Below, in pieces: positions 1 through 11,965 of a stretch of DNA of 64,000 nucleotides. This stretch comes from Homalodisca vitripennis (taxonomy: Eukaryota; Arthropoda; Insecta; Hemiptera; Cicadellidae), in contig NC_060208.1 of assembly GCF_021130785.1 (NCBI RefSeq), positions 54,540,501-54,604,500 on the forward strand. The letters run 5' to 3'. The notes under the pieces are model-generated. The model was not told where the DNA came from and searched no databases. It worked only from the letters and a program-made list of their open reading frames with translations. Numbering within the stretch: the stretch's first letter is position 1; every line of letters begins with the position of its first letter. A program made the position numbers and the translations under genes.

Positions 1-1054
1 GCACAAATATTCGGTGGGTTTGCAGATAAACAAATTCAACATTGTTATTATTATTATTATTATTATTATTAGCTAATATGGAAAGGTTTAAGTATTGGTT
101 CTAGCCAGATCGATATCACTTCCTGTATTTGTTTTATTCTTGTTCATTTTGTCGATTATATTTTTATGTAGGTTTTATAGAAATCTGCCTATTGCAATCG
201 TCCTCAAGACGGAATTTACAGGAGATCTTTTGTATTTTCTTTGATCATAAAGCGAGCTTGAAAATACAATAATTGCCATAAATTTTTAAATATCCATTCT
301 TAACTTGGTAAAAATACACTCAACTCATGTGTTAACAAGTTGTGTCAGCACATAACTTGGCTAATTTCGTTAGTCAGTTTTAGAAAATAATAAGTTTCAA
401 GATTTCGGCCATTAAATATTCTCCTACTAATTTCCAACAGAGACGCAAAACGGTATATTTTAAAAATACATTTAGTAATTATAAACTTTTATACTTTCAC
501 TTTTTACGATACCTCTAAAGGTTTCAAGATGACTGTCAAAGTTTGTAACAGTTGTTATGCATTATAGCGTTAAAAATGTTTTAGAATTCTTAAGTCATTT
601 ACAATAATGTTTGTGTTTATGTAGTTTTTATAACTCGTAAGATTTCCAGATATCGGGTGTGCAAATTTTAAGTAGTTAAGTATATAAAAATTTAGGAATA
701 TTAGTGAACATAATATTTACCATATTTCTTAATAGATTTAGACTAAATGTGATACAGAGACAGTATATACACATTGCTTGTTTGATTTTGGTAGCCAGTC
801 AGTCTTAACCAAAAATATTTTCAAGTTGGCGGTCGTTTGAATTTTGGAAACATATTAATCTGGGGTATTTCATAACATAAATCAAAATTGACAACTTTCT
901 TAAAACTTTCAAGCACTTATACAAGCCGCATTTATTCTTGGTGAAAGGTTTCAAGAAGGTGGCTGATTAAAGTTAAATTATAGAAGGGTACAATTAAATC
1001 GTTATAAGTAAATCTGTTTAAGTAAAAGTTTTTACAAGGAAATGTATATTTATA

Positions 1055-2538
1055 CTAACAGTTACCCGCGACTTCGCAAACAATTTCCTGTTGACAAACC
1101 GGACACTACATTCACGTAATCTTTTTCTATAACATTCTCAACATTTATATTGATAGTCACTCAAAGCTATTCCAATCTCTTGAACTATTTTAGATTTAAG
1201 TTTAAAGAACAGTGTCTTGGGACCCTGAAGTCGTAGAGTGAAACAGTTTTTATAAGATTCGAGTTTCCCTTCAAAATTCCATGATAATTTATTGAATTGC
1301 TCCGACGATTTCCAGTGTGGAGGAAAGCTAGATAGTAAGATTCCCTTTAAGTCAAGAATTACACTATTGATCAAGCGCTGGATACTTAATAAGTAGTAAG
1401 AATTTCAGTTAAAATTATATTTTACTAAAACTTCTAATGTTATTATCTGAATAACCTCGGTATTCTAATAGTGATAACGGGAAATATGGCAATAAGAAAA
1501 ATGATGTTATTTCAATGCTTACTCTATGCTTTCAAGACTATAAATATCAATACATTTAAAATGGTACATAAATGAAGTAAACATATGATTTTGTTTCAAT
1601 ATTATAACGTTTACATAGAACACTTGATTACTTTTTGACAGGTTCTTTTAATAAATAAAATGTCTTTACTACAATGTAGGAATTATAGGAATTTTCACTA
1701 CTATATCACCAGCCCTGATGTCGTAGAGAGAAGTCATTCTTTCGTGAGCCTCTAGGGCGCAATATGAAGATATATAGTCGTACCAAATCTTATGCCTCTA
1801 TATTTTATATTTATTTTTTTTGCTAGGTTTTGATAAATAATTGAAGACACTTTCTTTATGTAGATGTCACAATAAACTAATTTGGTTATACAAATTCAAA
1901 TTCCGTCTGTTTAAATTTACTTTTTGTCTAAGATATTTCCAGTAACACTGTAAACTTTGCCTTGTGCTCCAATCAAGAAGATATATACCAACGAAAATCC
2001 TCTTCGATCATAAAGTTATTTAGCCTTTTTAAACTTAATTTTGATCTAATCAGACTAGGTTACTTTAGATGCAAACATTCATAGCTTTTTACAATAATGT
2101 AGTTTTAAAACGACTTTTAAATAGTATTTCCATTGCATTAGATGCTTTATTGATCATTGATGCAATCTAAATTTAAAATTAGATATTAACTTTGTTTTTG
2201 CAATTCGATCAAGCACTTTATAATAATTTAATATTTTTTAAATTTAAGTGTCTTTGGTGAACTTCAGCAGACAGTGTTAACAGTTATTAAGTATCAGTTC
2301 ACAGTTCATGACTTGTCATCCTCGTAGTGCCGGACGGATCCAATGTAAAACATTCCAAAATTAACAACAATTTATAAATAAAGATTTATAAAAAAATTTT
2401 AATTGTACCAAATAGCAACACCTAACTATTCTAAAATGCACCTGAAGACACACACCCAAAATTTCATTAAAATCTGTCCAGCCGTTTAGGAGGAATTCAG
2501 TGACATAGACACGAACAAAATAGTTAAATATATAAAGA
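1055..2538 (-). mobile_element. Helitron-like non-autonomous element (copy 1)
   Basis: Read on the minus strand, the element starts with TC directly after an A at 2539 and ends in TTAG directly before a T at 1054. The terminal part reads GTCGCGGGTAACTGTTAG, which matches the GC-rich end of the other copies. Internal blocks (around 1890-2010, 2060-2170 and 2440-2510) align with the copy at 33878-35264. No Rep/helicase coding is visible, so it would be non-autonomous. The Helitron assignment rests on terminal structure (TC start, CTRR end, A/T target) and is an inference. Confidence 0.55.
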
Positions 2539-2654
2539 TAACAATGTTTTGGCAAAGTTTCGACCATTAACATTGGATATTATTGTCCCATCGTGTTGTG
2601 TAAATTATAATCGAAACTAATAATCTTCAGTTATATAACTTGTGTCATCAAGTA

Positions 2655-3240
2655 TTAGGCTGAGCATTATTGACTATCCATCAAGAGGCTGGCAACAATT
2701 CTTTTATGTTTTTCTCTCTGTTTGTCAATTGATCTGTTTGTCCACAAAACATCTCGAGCTCTATCCTTTTGTATGAAGCTTCATTTCTACTTAGACAATA
2801 TCGTTTTCAATTATACTGAACTACAGAATTTGAGGATCTAATAGTCAGCGGGATACCTAAAAAATTGATTGGCTAACGTATGAAAATGTGCATATTTGAC
2901 TATCAATCAGGGGGCTGTACACTTCTCCCTATTCACTGTGTAGTCTTCCGCAGAACGAATTGATCTATAGAATTAATATTTTACACGAAACGTAATTTCT
3001 TCAAAGGCTAGATAGAGTTTGTAATGATGAATATTCATCAAAGGGATTTTGCAGAGCGTTACCACTCAAGAGGTTAACTGTTTTTCTTCTGTCATCTTAT
3101 CTGTCAGTCCGCAGAACATCTCTGCATTAAATGAAACTTCGATTTTAAATAAGCAAGACTGCGTTCGATGATGGTGCACGTCTCTTCCTTTTGCAGATTT
3201 TCCAAGCTGGTGGATAACACGGATTTTACTAGACGGGTGT
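2655..3240 (+). repeat. Modular dispersed repeat M (copy inside R1)
   Basis: This is a copy of a repeat found at least six times in the window. Its recurring landmarks are GGCTGAGC-CATT, a CTGT/GTCTGTCC run, ATCTCGAG, AAGCTTCATTTCTAC, TAGACAA and TTCGATGATGGTGCA. Parts of the module occur twice in succession here (2655-2830 and 2880-3240), so the element itself has a degenerate internal tandem structure of about 160-200 bp. Coding capacity is not seen. Confidence 0.6.
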
Positions 3241-3976
3241 AGATAGGAATTCGTTTAATAAGAGAGACAGATTAGGATACAACGATACATAATGATTTTA
3301 TTTTATTTTTATCTGGACAGTGTAATAGTGTAGTGTTTTATGCTAATATAAAAAAAACAAAGCAGAAATCATTTCCGCCACACTCATTGGACAGTGACTA
3401 AGGTTTACTTGAAATCTTCTAGAAAACCTTAATATGCTAAAAAAATTAACTCAAAGTATTATTCTTAGGATTGACTACAATAATCTATCTTCTTACATTA
3501 TGTGTTTCTGTAATATTAAAGATACAACAATTAACCTGGAACCATCAGTCAGGATCCGACTGCGTAGTTTTACATATTTTACAAACCGTTGACTCGTCAA
3601 AAATAAACTTTCAGGGCTTGAATTTGACAATAGAAAATGAAAGCCCACAGTTAGCCATAAGTTAGTGACATGGAAATGGAGTAATGTGGAAGACTAAGTT
3701 GCCAAACTTTTCAGGCAATTCAAGGCAGAAGTCAAGTTATATTTGTGAGGTGCATTGTAGTGAAATGAGTTATTGTAAACTAAAAACCTCCATTATACAA
3801 TTAGAAAAAGTTTATCCTTTTGTCTTATCCTTTTATATTTCCAATTATTTACTTTCATAGCACGACCCATAAAATTTGAAAAGATTGTTATCTCCATCAA
3901 ATGATAAAAGCAGACTTCCGAGCTGCGACGTGTAGACACAAAAAATGGTCAACGTTATTTTTCATCGTTTGAACAA

Positions 3977-3994
3977 TATAAAAACGTTGACTCA
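3977..3994 (+). promoter_or_regulatory. TATA box and AP-1-like site upstream of small ORF in R1
   Basis: TATAAAA lies at 3977-3983, 49 bp before the ATG at 4026, with TGACTCA at 3988-3994. The other full R1 copy keeps the same TATAAAA and the same 49-bp spacing (63738 to 63787). The fragment copy at 23.38 kb lacks it. Promoter function is inferred from the motif and its conserved spacing only. Confidence 0.35.
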
Positions 3995-4025
3995 GATAAA
4001 ATAATTAGACTGGAAACATTCCTGA

Positions 4026-4241
4026 ATGTCAGATGTGTTCAACCGACTGTATCCGAGGGGCAAATCCCCTTCTCTCACTTTATATCTCCCACTCTATCTG
4101 CACCCTACCACTAATACCACATCACCATCACACAACGAGGTCATCCACCCACGTCATCACTCGCACTTTACTGATTTATATTTGATAGATTCGGTACAAA
4201 ACATGTTTCAACTGAGTGACAAAATTGGGAACATGCTTTAA
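4026..4241 (+). CDS. Small ORF in repeat R1 (71 codons), unknown
   Basis: The ORF begins MSDVFNRLYPRGKS and has a Pro/Ser/His-rich centre (TSPSHNE, then RHHSH) followed by DLYLIDSV. The same frame with the same start is open in two other R1 copies (23383-23622 and 63787-63993), despite length differences between them. I recognise no domain, signal peptide or membrane segment. Part of the composition comes from CT- and CAC-rich low-complexity DNA, so an open frame by chance is possible. It could be a short protein of the repeat, the first exon of an element-encoded protein, or non-coding. Confidence 0.3.
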   Translation: MSDVFNRLYPRGKSPSLTLYLPLYLHPTTNTTSPSHNEVIHPRHHSHFTDLYLIDSVQNMFQLSDKIGNML

Positions 4242-4250
4242 AAATATACG

Positions 4251-5914
4251 TTATCTAACTATTATGAAATAAATATTTAATTTGTTTAATCTTTAATCTA
4301 AAGTGTTTGAGTTATTGGACAGGTTTGAAAAATATTTTTATTCGAACTTTCAGATATGTTTCTTAGGCCAGAATTAGTGTATATCCGTATTATGTATAAA
4401 TTAGATGATGACATTATTATAAATGATTTAGTGTTTTAACACTGTGATTACATAGCTGCGTGTACAAATGTGTAGCACTCGCTAGTCAATGTGTTAATAG
4501 AGTAGACATGAGATGACATGGAGAAAGAAATGAATGGTTACATGTAGAAGATTCAAAGCTGCATGAGCAATTAATAGTGTTACAACGTTCTAATACTATT
4601 AAAGCTTAGAATGTTCTGTATTCTAAGCTTTATTCTGCCATGCATACAAATAAGAGGTATTTAAAATGTTTCCATGCTGATATTTTGTTTTAAAACTTTT
4701 TAAAAATAACTATAGTTATCTGATTTTAGAACATGGCGATGTAAACAATAATATCCATGTATCGTAGTTAATCTGTGTCCTCTGGGGGTGCCCGTGGGGG
4801 AGGGGAGCGATGACTATTATTACTGGGGAATCACAAATGTAACAAAATTTCAAGTTGTATACTACTTAAACAACTGCAAAAATTGGGAAAATCAAATTAA
4901 ATTCGTTTTGAAAATCCAAGAGATCAAATTTAAATTTACGCGAATAATTGCTTGTGGATGAAAAATGTTTATATATTCCACAGGGGTGATAAAAAATGAA
5001 CGAAAAATACAATACAAGGACTACCTAAGTTATTCATAAAAACTCAAACTGTTAAATACATTTTAATAAAGTTAATTCAAATATATTTATATTGCAAAAC
5101 AAAAAGAACATGCTATTTACTTTTTAAAATGGACATTTTCCATCATTTCCCTCCTAATATTATATTATTATTACATACTAGATATAAAGTGTACAAATAA
5201 AAACTAATTATATATCGTATATTTTATATAAAAAATATAACATATGTATTATTGTTTAAGAAGTGAGAAATACTTAATTATCGTGAGTGATACGGTTGTG
5301 AGAGCTATTGTCACACTGGTTTACTTAATTAGGCTTCAATCAGCTTAGAACTGCGTCTATCTACGGTATAATATTTAAAAGACAATAATCTAAAGAGAAA
5401 TAACTTATTTCAAGAATATGGAAAAACTATTTCTATACAGAAATACAGTTCAAACACAATCAGATAGAAATTGCAGCATTTACTGTAATTTATATCTAGA
5501 CTTGTTAAAGTGTTAATATCTACAAACGGCATCACGGTTGTACCGAATGGACGAAACATATAGGGTTGGATACCGTTGAGGTCGTAGTAAAAGTTTACTT
5601 ATATGTTTAATTGTGGAAAATAAACATAAAAGCACCACTTCTAGATGTTATGCATTATTTTATTTTATGTTAAAAATAAAATAATGTATTGCCACGTTAC
5701 TGCCAAATAGAGTGATAATGAACTAAATATCATAGGGATGGGCCTAATGGTTCCAACGTTCTATGGGAATTTTCCATACGAACTTAAGAACTATTTAAAA
5801 CTTTAAAATCGACTTCCCTTCACGTTGATGTCGAACACAACCGCGGGCGTTAGCATCTTGGCTCGACATTGCAGCTGTAGTCGGAAAAAGTGAAGATTAG
5901 TAGATTTAGAAGTC
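4251..5914. other. Non-coding stretch with two perfect hairpins
   Basis: No gene-like frame was found. Two inverted repeats stand out: 4601-4612 with 4620-4631 (12-bp arms, AAAGCTTAGAAT), and 5653-5666 with 5673-5686 (14-bp arms, CATTATTTTATTTT). The first directly follows another inverted pair, TTAATAGT at 4571 and ACTATTAA at 4593. The rest is AT-rich unique-looking sequence. Confidence 0.6.
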
Positions 5915-6000
5915 TAAACGCACTCGAAGTTGTAATCAGAGACTCGAAGTTCAAATCAGAGACTCGGTTGAAATAAGAGACTCGAAGTTGAACTCGACTA
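5915..6000 (+). repeat. Short degenerate tandem repeat (~20-25 bp unit)
   Basis: About four units built on GACTCGAAGTTGAAATCAGA, with substitutions and length changes between units. No coding frame is supported. Confidence 0.6.
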
Positions 6001-6589
6001 AAACAAAATCATTTATCGAGACAACTTAAGATTTATGACAACGTGCTCTCGTCAGAAGGACATCACCATATCCATCATTAATATTATCCATATTAATCTG
6101 CCTAATAAAACATCAACCAAGGTAAGTTACTTCACTATTTACAAATTTACTTTAGATTAGATTCAAAATTAGATGTCTCACATGAAAGGGCTAATTAATA
6201 ATACGAAAATGTAAATTTTAATTACGGGCAAGGCGCGCAAGATGTTACTTGGCAGCAGGAACGGTAGCTACAAAATTCACGAGAGAAAAAATTAATACGC
6301 GTGTCAATTAGATTATTAATCCGCCAAGAAGTTAGTTCCAAGAACATCGAATGTAATTTATAAAAGAGTAACAGGGTTGCGAGAATATGTATTATATAAA
6401 ATACAACTAAATAACGGTACACGGTATCGAAGTACTCTAAAGATAACGATGCGAATGAGAAAGCAGATTATCTCAGTGATTTCGACCCGACTGGTAAGAC
6501 ACTTTGTTAACACTTATGAATTAATTAAAATGAACATTGGTAGGATGAAATTGTCAATTACAACGAGTAATGCAATTTAACTATCACTA

Positions 6590-6815
6590 AAGCTTCATCC
6601 AAAGACCGCTCTAAAGTTGCACTCCACTGTATTAAATGGAAGTGGGGGGGGGAGATACCCCTTACTCCCCCCAACCCTTTATTGATGATCATTAAACAGT
6701 TCTCGCTGATTCAATCCCTTCATTCTGTAATTGGATGCAGTACTCTCTCGACATCATTGTGCATTCGGATTTTGCAATATAAACTCATCGTGTTGTTCAT
6801 GTTTGTAAAGAGCAT
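6590..6815 (+). repeat. Dispersed repeat, first of a pair with 29930-30130
   Basis: It shares TTGATGATCATT, ACAGTTCTCGCTGATTCA, ATTGGATGCAG and CATCATTGTG blocks with 29930-30130 in the same order and orientation. A G-run and a C-run flank it on the left (6640-6672). The element type is unknown. Confidence 0.65.
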
Positions 6816-6957
6816 TTCCGTGTTCCGGTTCTGACAGATTTTAACTTTCCATGTGTTTACAAATCAAATATCAGTTAAAAATGGAATACGTATGTCTCCT
6901 GTGTCCATTATATCTCTACAGTTATGAAGAAAAATAACTTCCAATAACGATGTAATG

Positions 6958-7460
6958 TTATTTCAGCAACACCGAGCTGACACCGTGTTTATATTTACGA
7001 CTAAAATTTCTTAAGTCATTAATTACAATTAATTTTGTACACGATATGTGATCTTTAAAGTGGAATTTTGCATAAAAGTTCAACATTATCCAAGAAGATA
7101 ATTTGTTATCCCTAAATATTGTTGAGACAACGAAATCACGCATTTTGAGCTCAAAAGGTTTTATGAAAAACGAATAAACAGGTCCTTGTTTTAAATCAGA
7201 TACATGTAGCTGCTCTGTTCCAAATGAGATCACGGACTGGAAAATGTTTGCTCTAATAATTCACTATAGGCTATAGGAGATACTTCATGTTCGTCATATA
7301 GCTCCACCTGGATTTTAGTGAGAGAGTTAAATTTGTTTTTACTATGGAAAATGAATTTTTCAAGCTTTTTGAATAATAAGCTAATTGTAATAATAATTAG
7401 TAAACCGGTAAGTGAGTTTAAGATCTGGCCTTGGTCATGCTTAAATTTCAAAAACCACAA
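6958..7460 (-). pseudogene. Possible decayed reading frame, unknown origin
   Basis: Two minus-strand frames, 7460-7230 (76 codons) and 7233-6958 (91 codons), follow each other with a frame change at 7230-7233. Together they would give about 165 residues interrupted once. I recognise no domain, and in DNA this AT-rich such frames can arise by chance. It is listed because the two frames abut exactly, as an old frameshifted ORF would. Confidence 0.12.
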
Positions 7461-7658
7461 AATATTTTGTTAGTAAATCGTAGACATACTTGTGAAGCTA
7501 GATGTATATAGTAAATACAAATTTGTACTATATGATGTTTTAGAATTCAAATAAGTATACCATCATTCGATTTATATACTTTTAGTTGGATAAAATACAA
7601 CAGTACAAAAGTGTAAAAATAACTATTATCTCTGACATTCTTAATTGTTATAGCTTAT

Positions 7659-8050
7659 ATCATGCTAACAACTGTTAGCATGATCCGCGGCTCCCTACGC
7701 AGGTTTACTGCTGGATAACAGGCACAATATATGCATGTCCTTTTTACAAAGCAAACCGAACACTCTTAAACGATGATCACGGAACTTAAAAAAAATATTT
7801 CAAGTATTTTACAGTTAAATAACCGTATTTCGGGACTCAGAAGCCTTAGAGTGAAAGATATTCTGTAAACCCCCCGTTAATACAACTAGAATTTTATACA
7901 ACATTCTAATATATTTGATTGAATAGCTCCGACGATTACGGTAACACGTAAGCTAAAGAAAAGGAATCAAGGTCACTAAAAGAGAATACATCTTATAATA
8001 TTATGAAGACCTATGTGATTTTTGAAACGAAAGTAGGTATATTTAATGTA
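7659..8050 (-). mobile_element. Helitron-like fragment with terminal hairpin
   Basis: The sequence from about 7685 to 8050 aligns with the first part (plus coordinates) of the copy at 1055-2538. Shared blocks are AAACCGAACACT, GGGACTCAGAAG-C-TTAGAGTGAAA and GAATAGCTCCGACGATTACGGT. At the position of the expected terminus there is instead a near-perfect 26-bp palindrome, ATCATGCTAACA (7659-7670) and its complement (7673-7684). Confidence 0.4.
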
Positions 8051-9723
8051 TGTAGGCTAAATATTATTCCTGATCACATCTAAAATTTAAACATAGTCAA
8101 GAAGCACAACAGAAAAAATAATAGTTTTTGTCAAAGGATACATGTACCTGACCGCAGACCACCCGAATCGCTGCTTTGCTTACACGCTCAATATTCGTTC
8201 TTGGAAAGTATAAATTTTTTTAAACCCGATACAATACTGAGTATTTCGTCGATGTATAATCTCTATCCGTTAAATAATCTTGTTGTCACGGTTCAGTGTA
8301 GAAACTAAATAATGTTTATACGCCTAATAAGTGACGTATCAATACAAAATGGTGTCAAGTGTATTGCTTTATTATCCATTCGCAATACAGTAGTCACGAG
8401 CCCACTGCACTCGTGTTTCCTCAAACTGTTGTCATGGTAAAAGCGGTTCGTTACCCAATTTGGAATACCTGTACCTTGCATGTACATATTCTCAATTGTG
8501 TGAAATTGTATGTTTTTACAGTGCATAGAGTAAACTAATCACTGCCGCTGCCATAAATGTTATTTGTATATAAATTTTAGAAAACAGATAAAGCATTTAG
8601 TTTTTTGTTTTGTTTTTTGTATAACATAAAAAGAACCAAATGAAGGATGATACCTCCTGAGCTTTATAAACGATTAATTCACTTCGTAAAAATCTCCTAG
8701 AAAGGACTTACGTTCATATAACCTTTGTGACAACCCGGCTTCGGAGAGGTGAGCAGTTTCTAAGAAAAGAAAAGCCCCTGAGATTGTTACATTTTTAAAT
8801 GTAAAAATTAAATGGGTATTAATTTTAGGGCTCGTTTACACCAGAGTTTACTACAAAAGATTTACAACTCTGATTGTAGACGCTAGTAAACGAGAGGAGG
8901 TTTACAATAAAGTAAATTGTTGGTTTTATTTTCTTCTGCAACCAAATGAGAAATAACCATGAATGTTTGAGGTAGCACATTAAAAGCCAGTCAAAATAAT
9001 TTTGGGTGCGGAAGAGACTGTGTTGACCGTGGCGGCGGGCGTGTGTTATTTTGGCCAAACGTATAAGAACGACAAGGTATGAACTGTATTGCAGGCAAGA
9101 GGAATGTATAATGTATAACGGCGGTTATCTCTTAAAATTACTTAAATATAGACGATACAAAGTTCTGTGAGATGAACATTTATAGAAGCGATGCAGTATA
9201 AACATTATAGGAATGTTTTGCATCGATTTTTAAGATTTATGTGTTGGTGTTCGAGACACAATGTACAACAACTCGACAGCAATTTCCATGTGAGGAATAT
9301 CAGCCATTACTTACAGTTTATGACAGCTAGTGGATACACTTATGGCAGTCTGTGTATTTAGTTTAAAGTTTCCGATGTAGAATTTCACTGTTGCCACAGC
9401 AAACACGTGTTAAGTACTGTATGTGAGGTTTGATAGGTTTCATAAAAGACAACATTTTGATAAGTAATGTTATGGTGGTAACGTCGGTTTGAGGTTGTGG
9501 TATAATTTGATATATTTCCATAATTAGAACCTTTTAATCCACATCCCCTCAAAATGAAAAGTTGATAACGTTGGAGCGATATTCCCGGTACTCAAAGTGA
9601 TGTTTATTCCATGTGATGCCAACTCAGAAAGAAAACGGAATACTGTTCTATAAAATATTTATAAACTCTTGTCTCTGTTGTGTTCGCCTAAGTATTAATT
9701 ATCATTAAACTATATCCAACAAA
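8051..9723. other. Non-coding stretch, no feature recognised
   Basis: No reading frame, RNA or repeat that I can support was found. GC-richer pieces lie at 9000-9060 and around 8735, but neither encodes anything recognisable. Confidence 0.5.
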
Positions 9724-10060
9724 TCAACCTGTTGGTTTTGTGAAGTCAGGAGGCCGTACAAAACAAGTTTTAGACAAGAGGAACATAAAACAAGAGTAAA
9801 CTGGGAGAGATAACATGTTAGTTGTGTTAAGTGGTTCAAATGATGTTGCTGGAAATGAAGCACATGAAGTATTGGATTGTATGAAAACCTTATTGTCCTT
9901 TATACAAAGTAACAATGTAATCTTAGTGGAGTTACCCTAAAGATTTGACTTGCCACACTGGCCATGTGTGAATCGAGAAATTCAGAAAACTAATGTGGCT
10001 CTAAATGCACTGAGTGACTGTTACGCCAATGTAGAGTAGCGATAAATACGGCTAAGATAA
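9724..10060 (+). pseudogene. LINE ORF1 C-terminal fragment, SGNH-esterase-like
   Basis: The plus-strand frame reads VGFVKSGGRTKQVLDKRN and, after a stop, LVVLSGSNDVAGNEAHEV. It ends in a run resembling ILVELP-RFDLPHWPCVNREI. The pattern of a hydrophobic strand, then G(S/T)ND, then later RFDL and VNREI resembles the SGNH/GDSL-esterase-like domain at the end of ORF1 in several insect non-LTR retrotransposons. It is broken by stops and sits directly upstream of the reverse transcriptase relic, so both probably belong to one element with its middle (endonuclease) deleted. Esterase activity is not expected from this copy. Confidence 0.5.
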
Positions 10061-10439
10061 AGTGTCCTGGTAAGCTTTTAAATAGTGAAATTGAAAATGT
10101 TTCTTTTCTAAGTTCAACCAGCCAGACCTCAACTCAGACTTAACTGCTCAAAATGTGTTGGTACCAAATAAATCCCATTTGTGAATTAAATATCTGAATA
10201 GAAATTTTCAATAATGAAATCGATCATCATATTACCCCTAACTCTTTTAAACAATATTTCATTGTCCCTGTTGAAGAAATTAAAAACAACATGTAAAATG
10301 ACTGTAACAAATCAACCATTTACTAACTATATAAATTAGTGTCAGTGAAAACTTAAATTGATTTCAATGTCCAACTATATTATTAAATGACCTCTTCAAG
10401 TCTGCTAATAATATGAGTTCATCTGATATTTTAGACTTC

Positions 10440-11480
10440 TATGACATTTAAAATAATTTTTTAAAGAGTGCAACTGTATCCGCGTGTGTGTAGTATCCGC
10501 GTATGTCCCATTTATAAAAAAGGACCTGAAGACCAGCTACATAGTTGTCCAATTTCTGTCATTCCAGTGTTAGGTGTTAATTTAAATCTTAGTTTGCGAA
10601 CAATTATATTTATTTCTTGAAGAACACAGTTTGCTGAATTCAAATCAATATGGCTGTAGATAAGGAAAATCCACATTGTCTTGATTACTTAATTAGACAG
10701 GTTCATACATAATTTTAAAACTAAGCATATGCTCATGCCACCTTCTGTGACCTGAGCAAGGCGTTCGATTGAGTAGACAGTAAAAATCTTTTACAACAAT
10801 TAAGTTATTATGGGTTTCAGGGTCCTTCACTACATTTATTTACATCTTATCTTCAAAATCGTCGGAAATTGGTTCGAGTTATTGGAACATCAAGGTCCGA
10901 AAAGGTCAAGGTCAACTGGAGAGTCCCATAGGGGTTCGTCCTAGGACCACTACTGTTTCTAATTTCCGTAAACGACCTTCCACAGTGAACTCACTCAAAT
11001 AAAATTACTATATGCAGACAATACAACTTTTCTTAACTCTAGAAAGGATTTGGGTGATCTCATAGCTATTTCTAACGATACGTTAACGCATACATGCATC
11101 TTATTGGTTTGATAATAACAGCCTCTTACTTAGTAAAGATAAAACTCAAAGTATGTTTTTCTGAATATTGATCAATGAACAACTGGCTCGGGCACAACAT
11201 ATTGATTATTTATGGCTCTCTAGAGTGATATTTCTCCTAAGTGGACTTAATGATAATGTACCTCATAGTTACCTAAGGACAACGTATTTAGTTTACTTTC
11301 AATCTATTGTCACGCATGGGTTAGTTCTTTCTGTACAATCTTCGAGAGTGGAGGATATATTCTAGTACTTCAAAAAAGCTTTTAAGAATCTTGAATAAAA
11401 CCGAGCCTCTAACATACTGTAGACCACTTTTTATTGACTTTAACATTCAAACTATAAATAAACCTGTATATTATGTTTTT
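10440..11480 (+). pseudogene. Non-LTR retrotransposon reverse transcriptase relic
   Basis: Conceptual translation across several frames gives the usual order of Jockey/CR1-like reverse transcriptase blocks. In order they are a P-ISVIPVLG-like stretch near 10550, FCDLSKAFD at about 10747-10773 (followed by a stop), YGFQGPSLHLFTSYLQNRRK near 10810-10865, a degraded GVPQG block then VLGPLLFLIS near 10940-10965, LYADNTTFL at about 11010 (the catalytic YADD now YADN), and YWFDNNSLLLSKDKTQSM near 11100-11155. Stops and frame changes are frequent, so the copy is dead. A terminal part of the ORF may extend to about 11480. Confidence 0.75.
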
Positions 11481-11965
11481 GAAAATCTAGTTTTTATATA
11501 ATTTTTCGATCTTAACATTAACTCACGGAATAAATAAAAATCAAAAATTTATTTTTGTTGATTGACTAAAATATGAAATGGCCATACTGTGGTATCCTTA
11601 AAAAATCTACAATGTATTAAAAGAAATCGACTCCTAATGAAAAGTGCCCAAAGTAAATTCTTTATTGGTTACTTGTAAACCCGTTTTACAGTTTGAACAA
11701 TTTTTTCAGTTATAAAATATATATTTTTAGTTAATAAGTGAAAAAATTGGTATGTAATTTAGTGAAGGAATTTTATTATAATGGTTATATAATGTGTATG
11801 TGTGTTTTTTCTCATCACTGTTATTCTATCGTATCTAGAGATGTTTATTTTAGATAATTTGTAATACCTCCTCTGATAATGTCTTAAGGGGCTTAAGTGC
11901 TTATTTGACTTTGTCAATGATTTTGAAAATAGGATGACAGTAAAGATTAATTATTATTATTATAT

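Larger units (their letters stand above)
1..4250 (+). repeat. Dispersed repeat family R1, long copy (interrupted)
   Basis: Three blocks match the copy at the other end of the window in the same order and orientation: about 1-250 with 62565-62750, about 560-690 with 62750-62880, and 3378-4250 with 63153-64000. The stretch between them holds a Helitron-like insertion (1055-2538) and a modular repeat (2655-3240) that the other copy lacks. An ATT microsatellite lies at 46-70. The last part carries a TATA box and a small ORF described separately. The family is unclassified; I see no transposase or reverse transcriptase in it. The left end lies outside the window. Confidence 0.75.
9724..11965 (+). 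mobile_element. Decayed LINE with 3' tail
   Basis: This region contains the ORF1 and reverse transcriptase relics above and ends with a 3' untranslated segment, TTTTGAAAATAGGATGACAG, then AAAGATTA and (ATT)n at about 11950-11965. The endonuclease domain is not visible, so the element is internally deleted or badly decayed. Confidence 0.6.
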
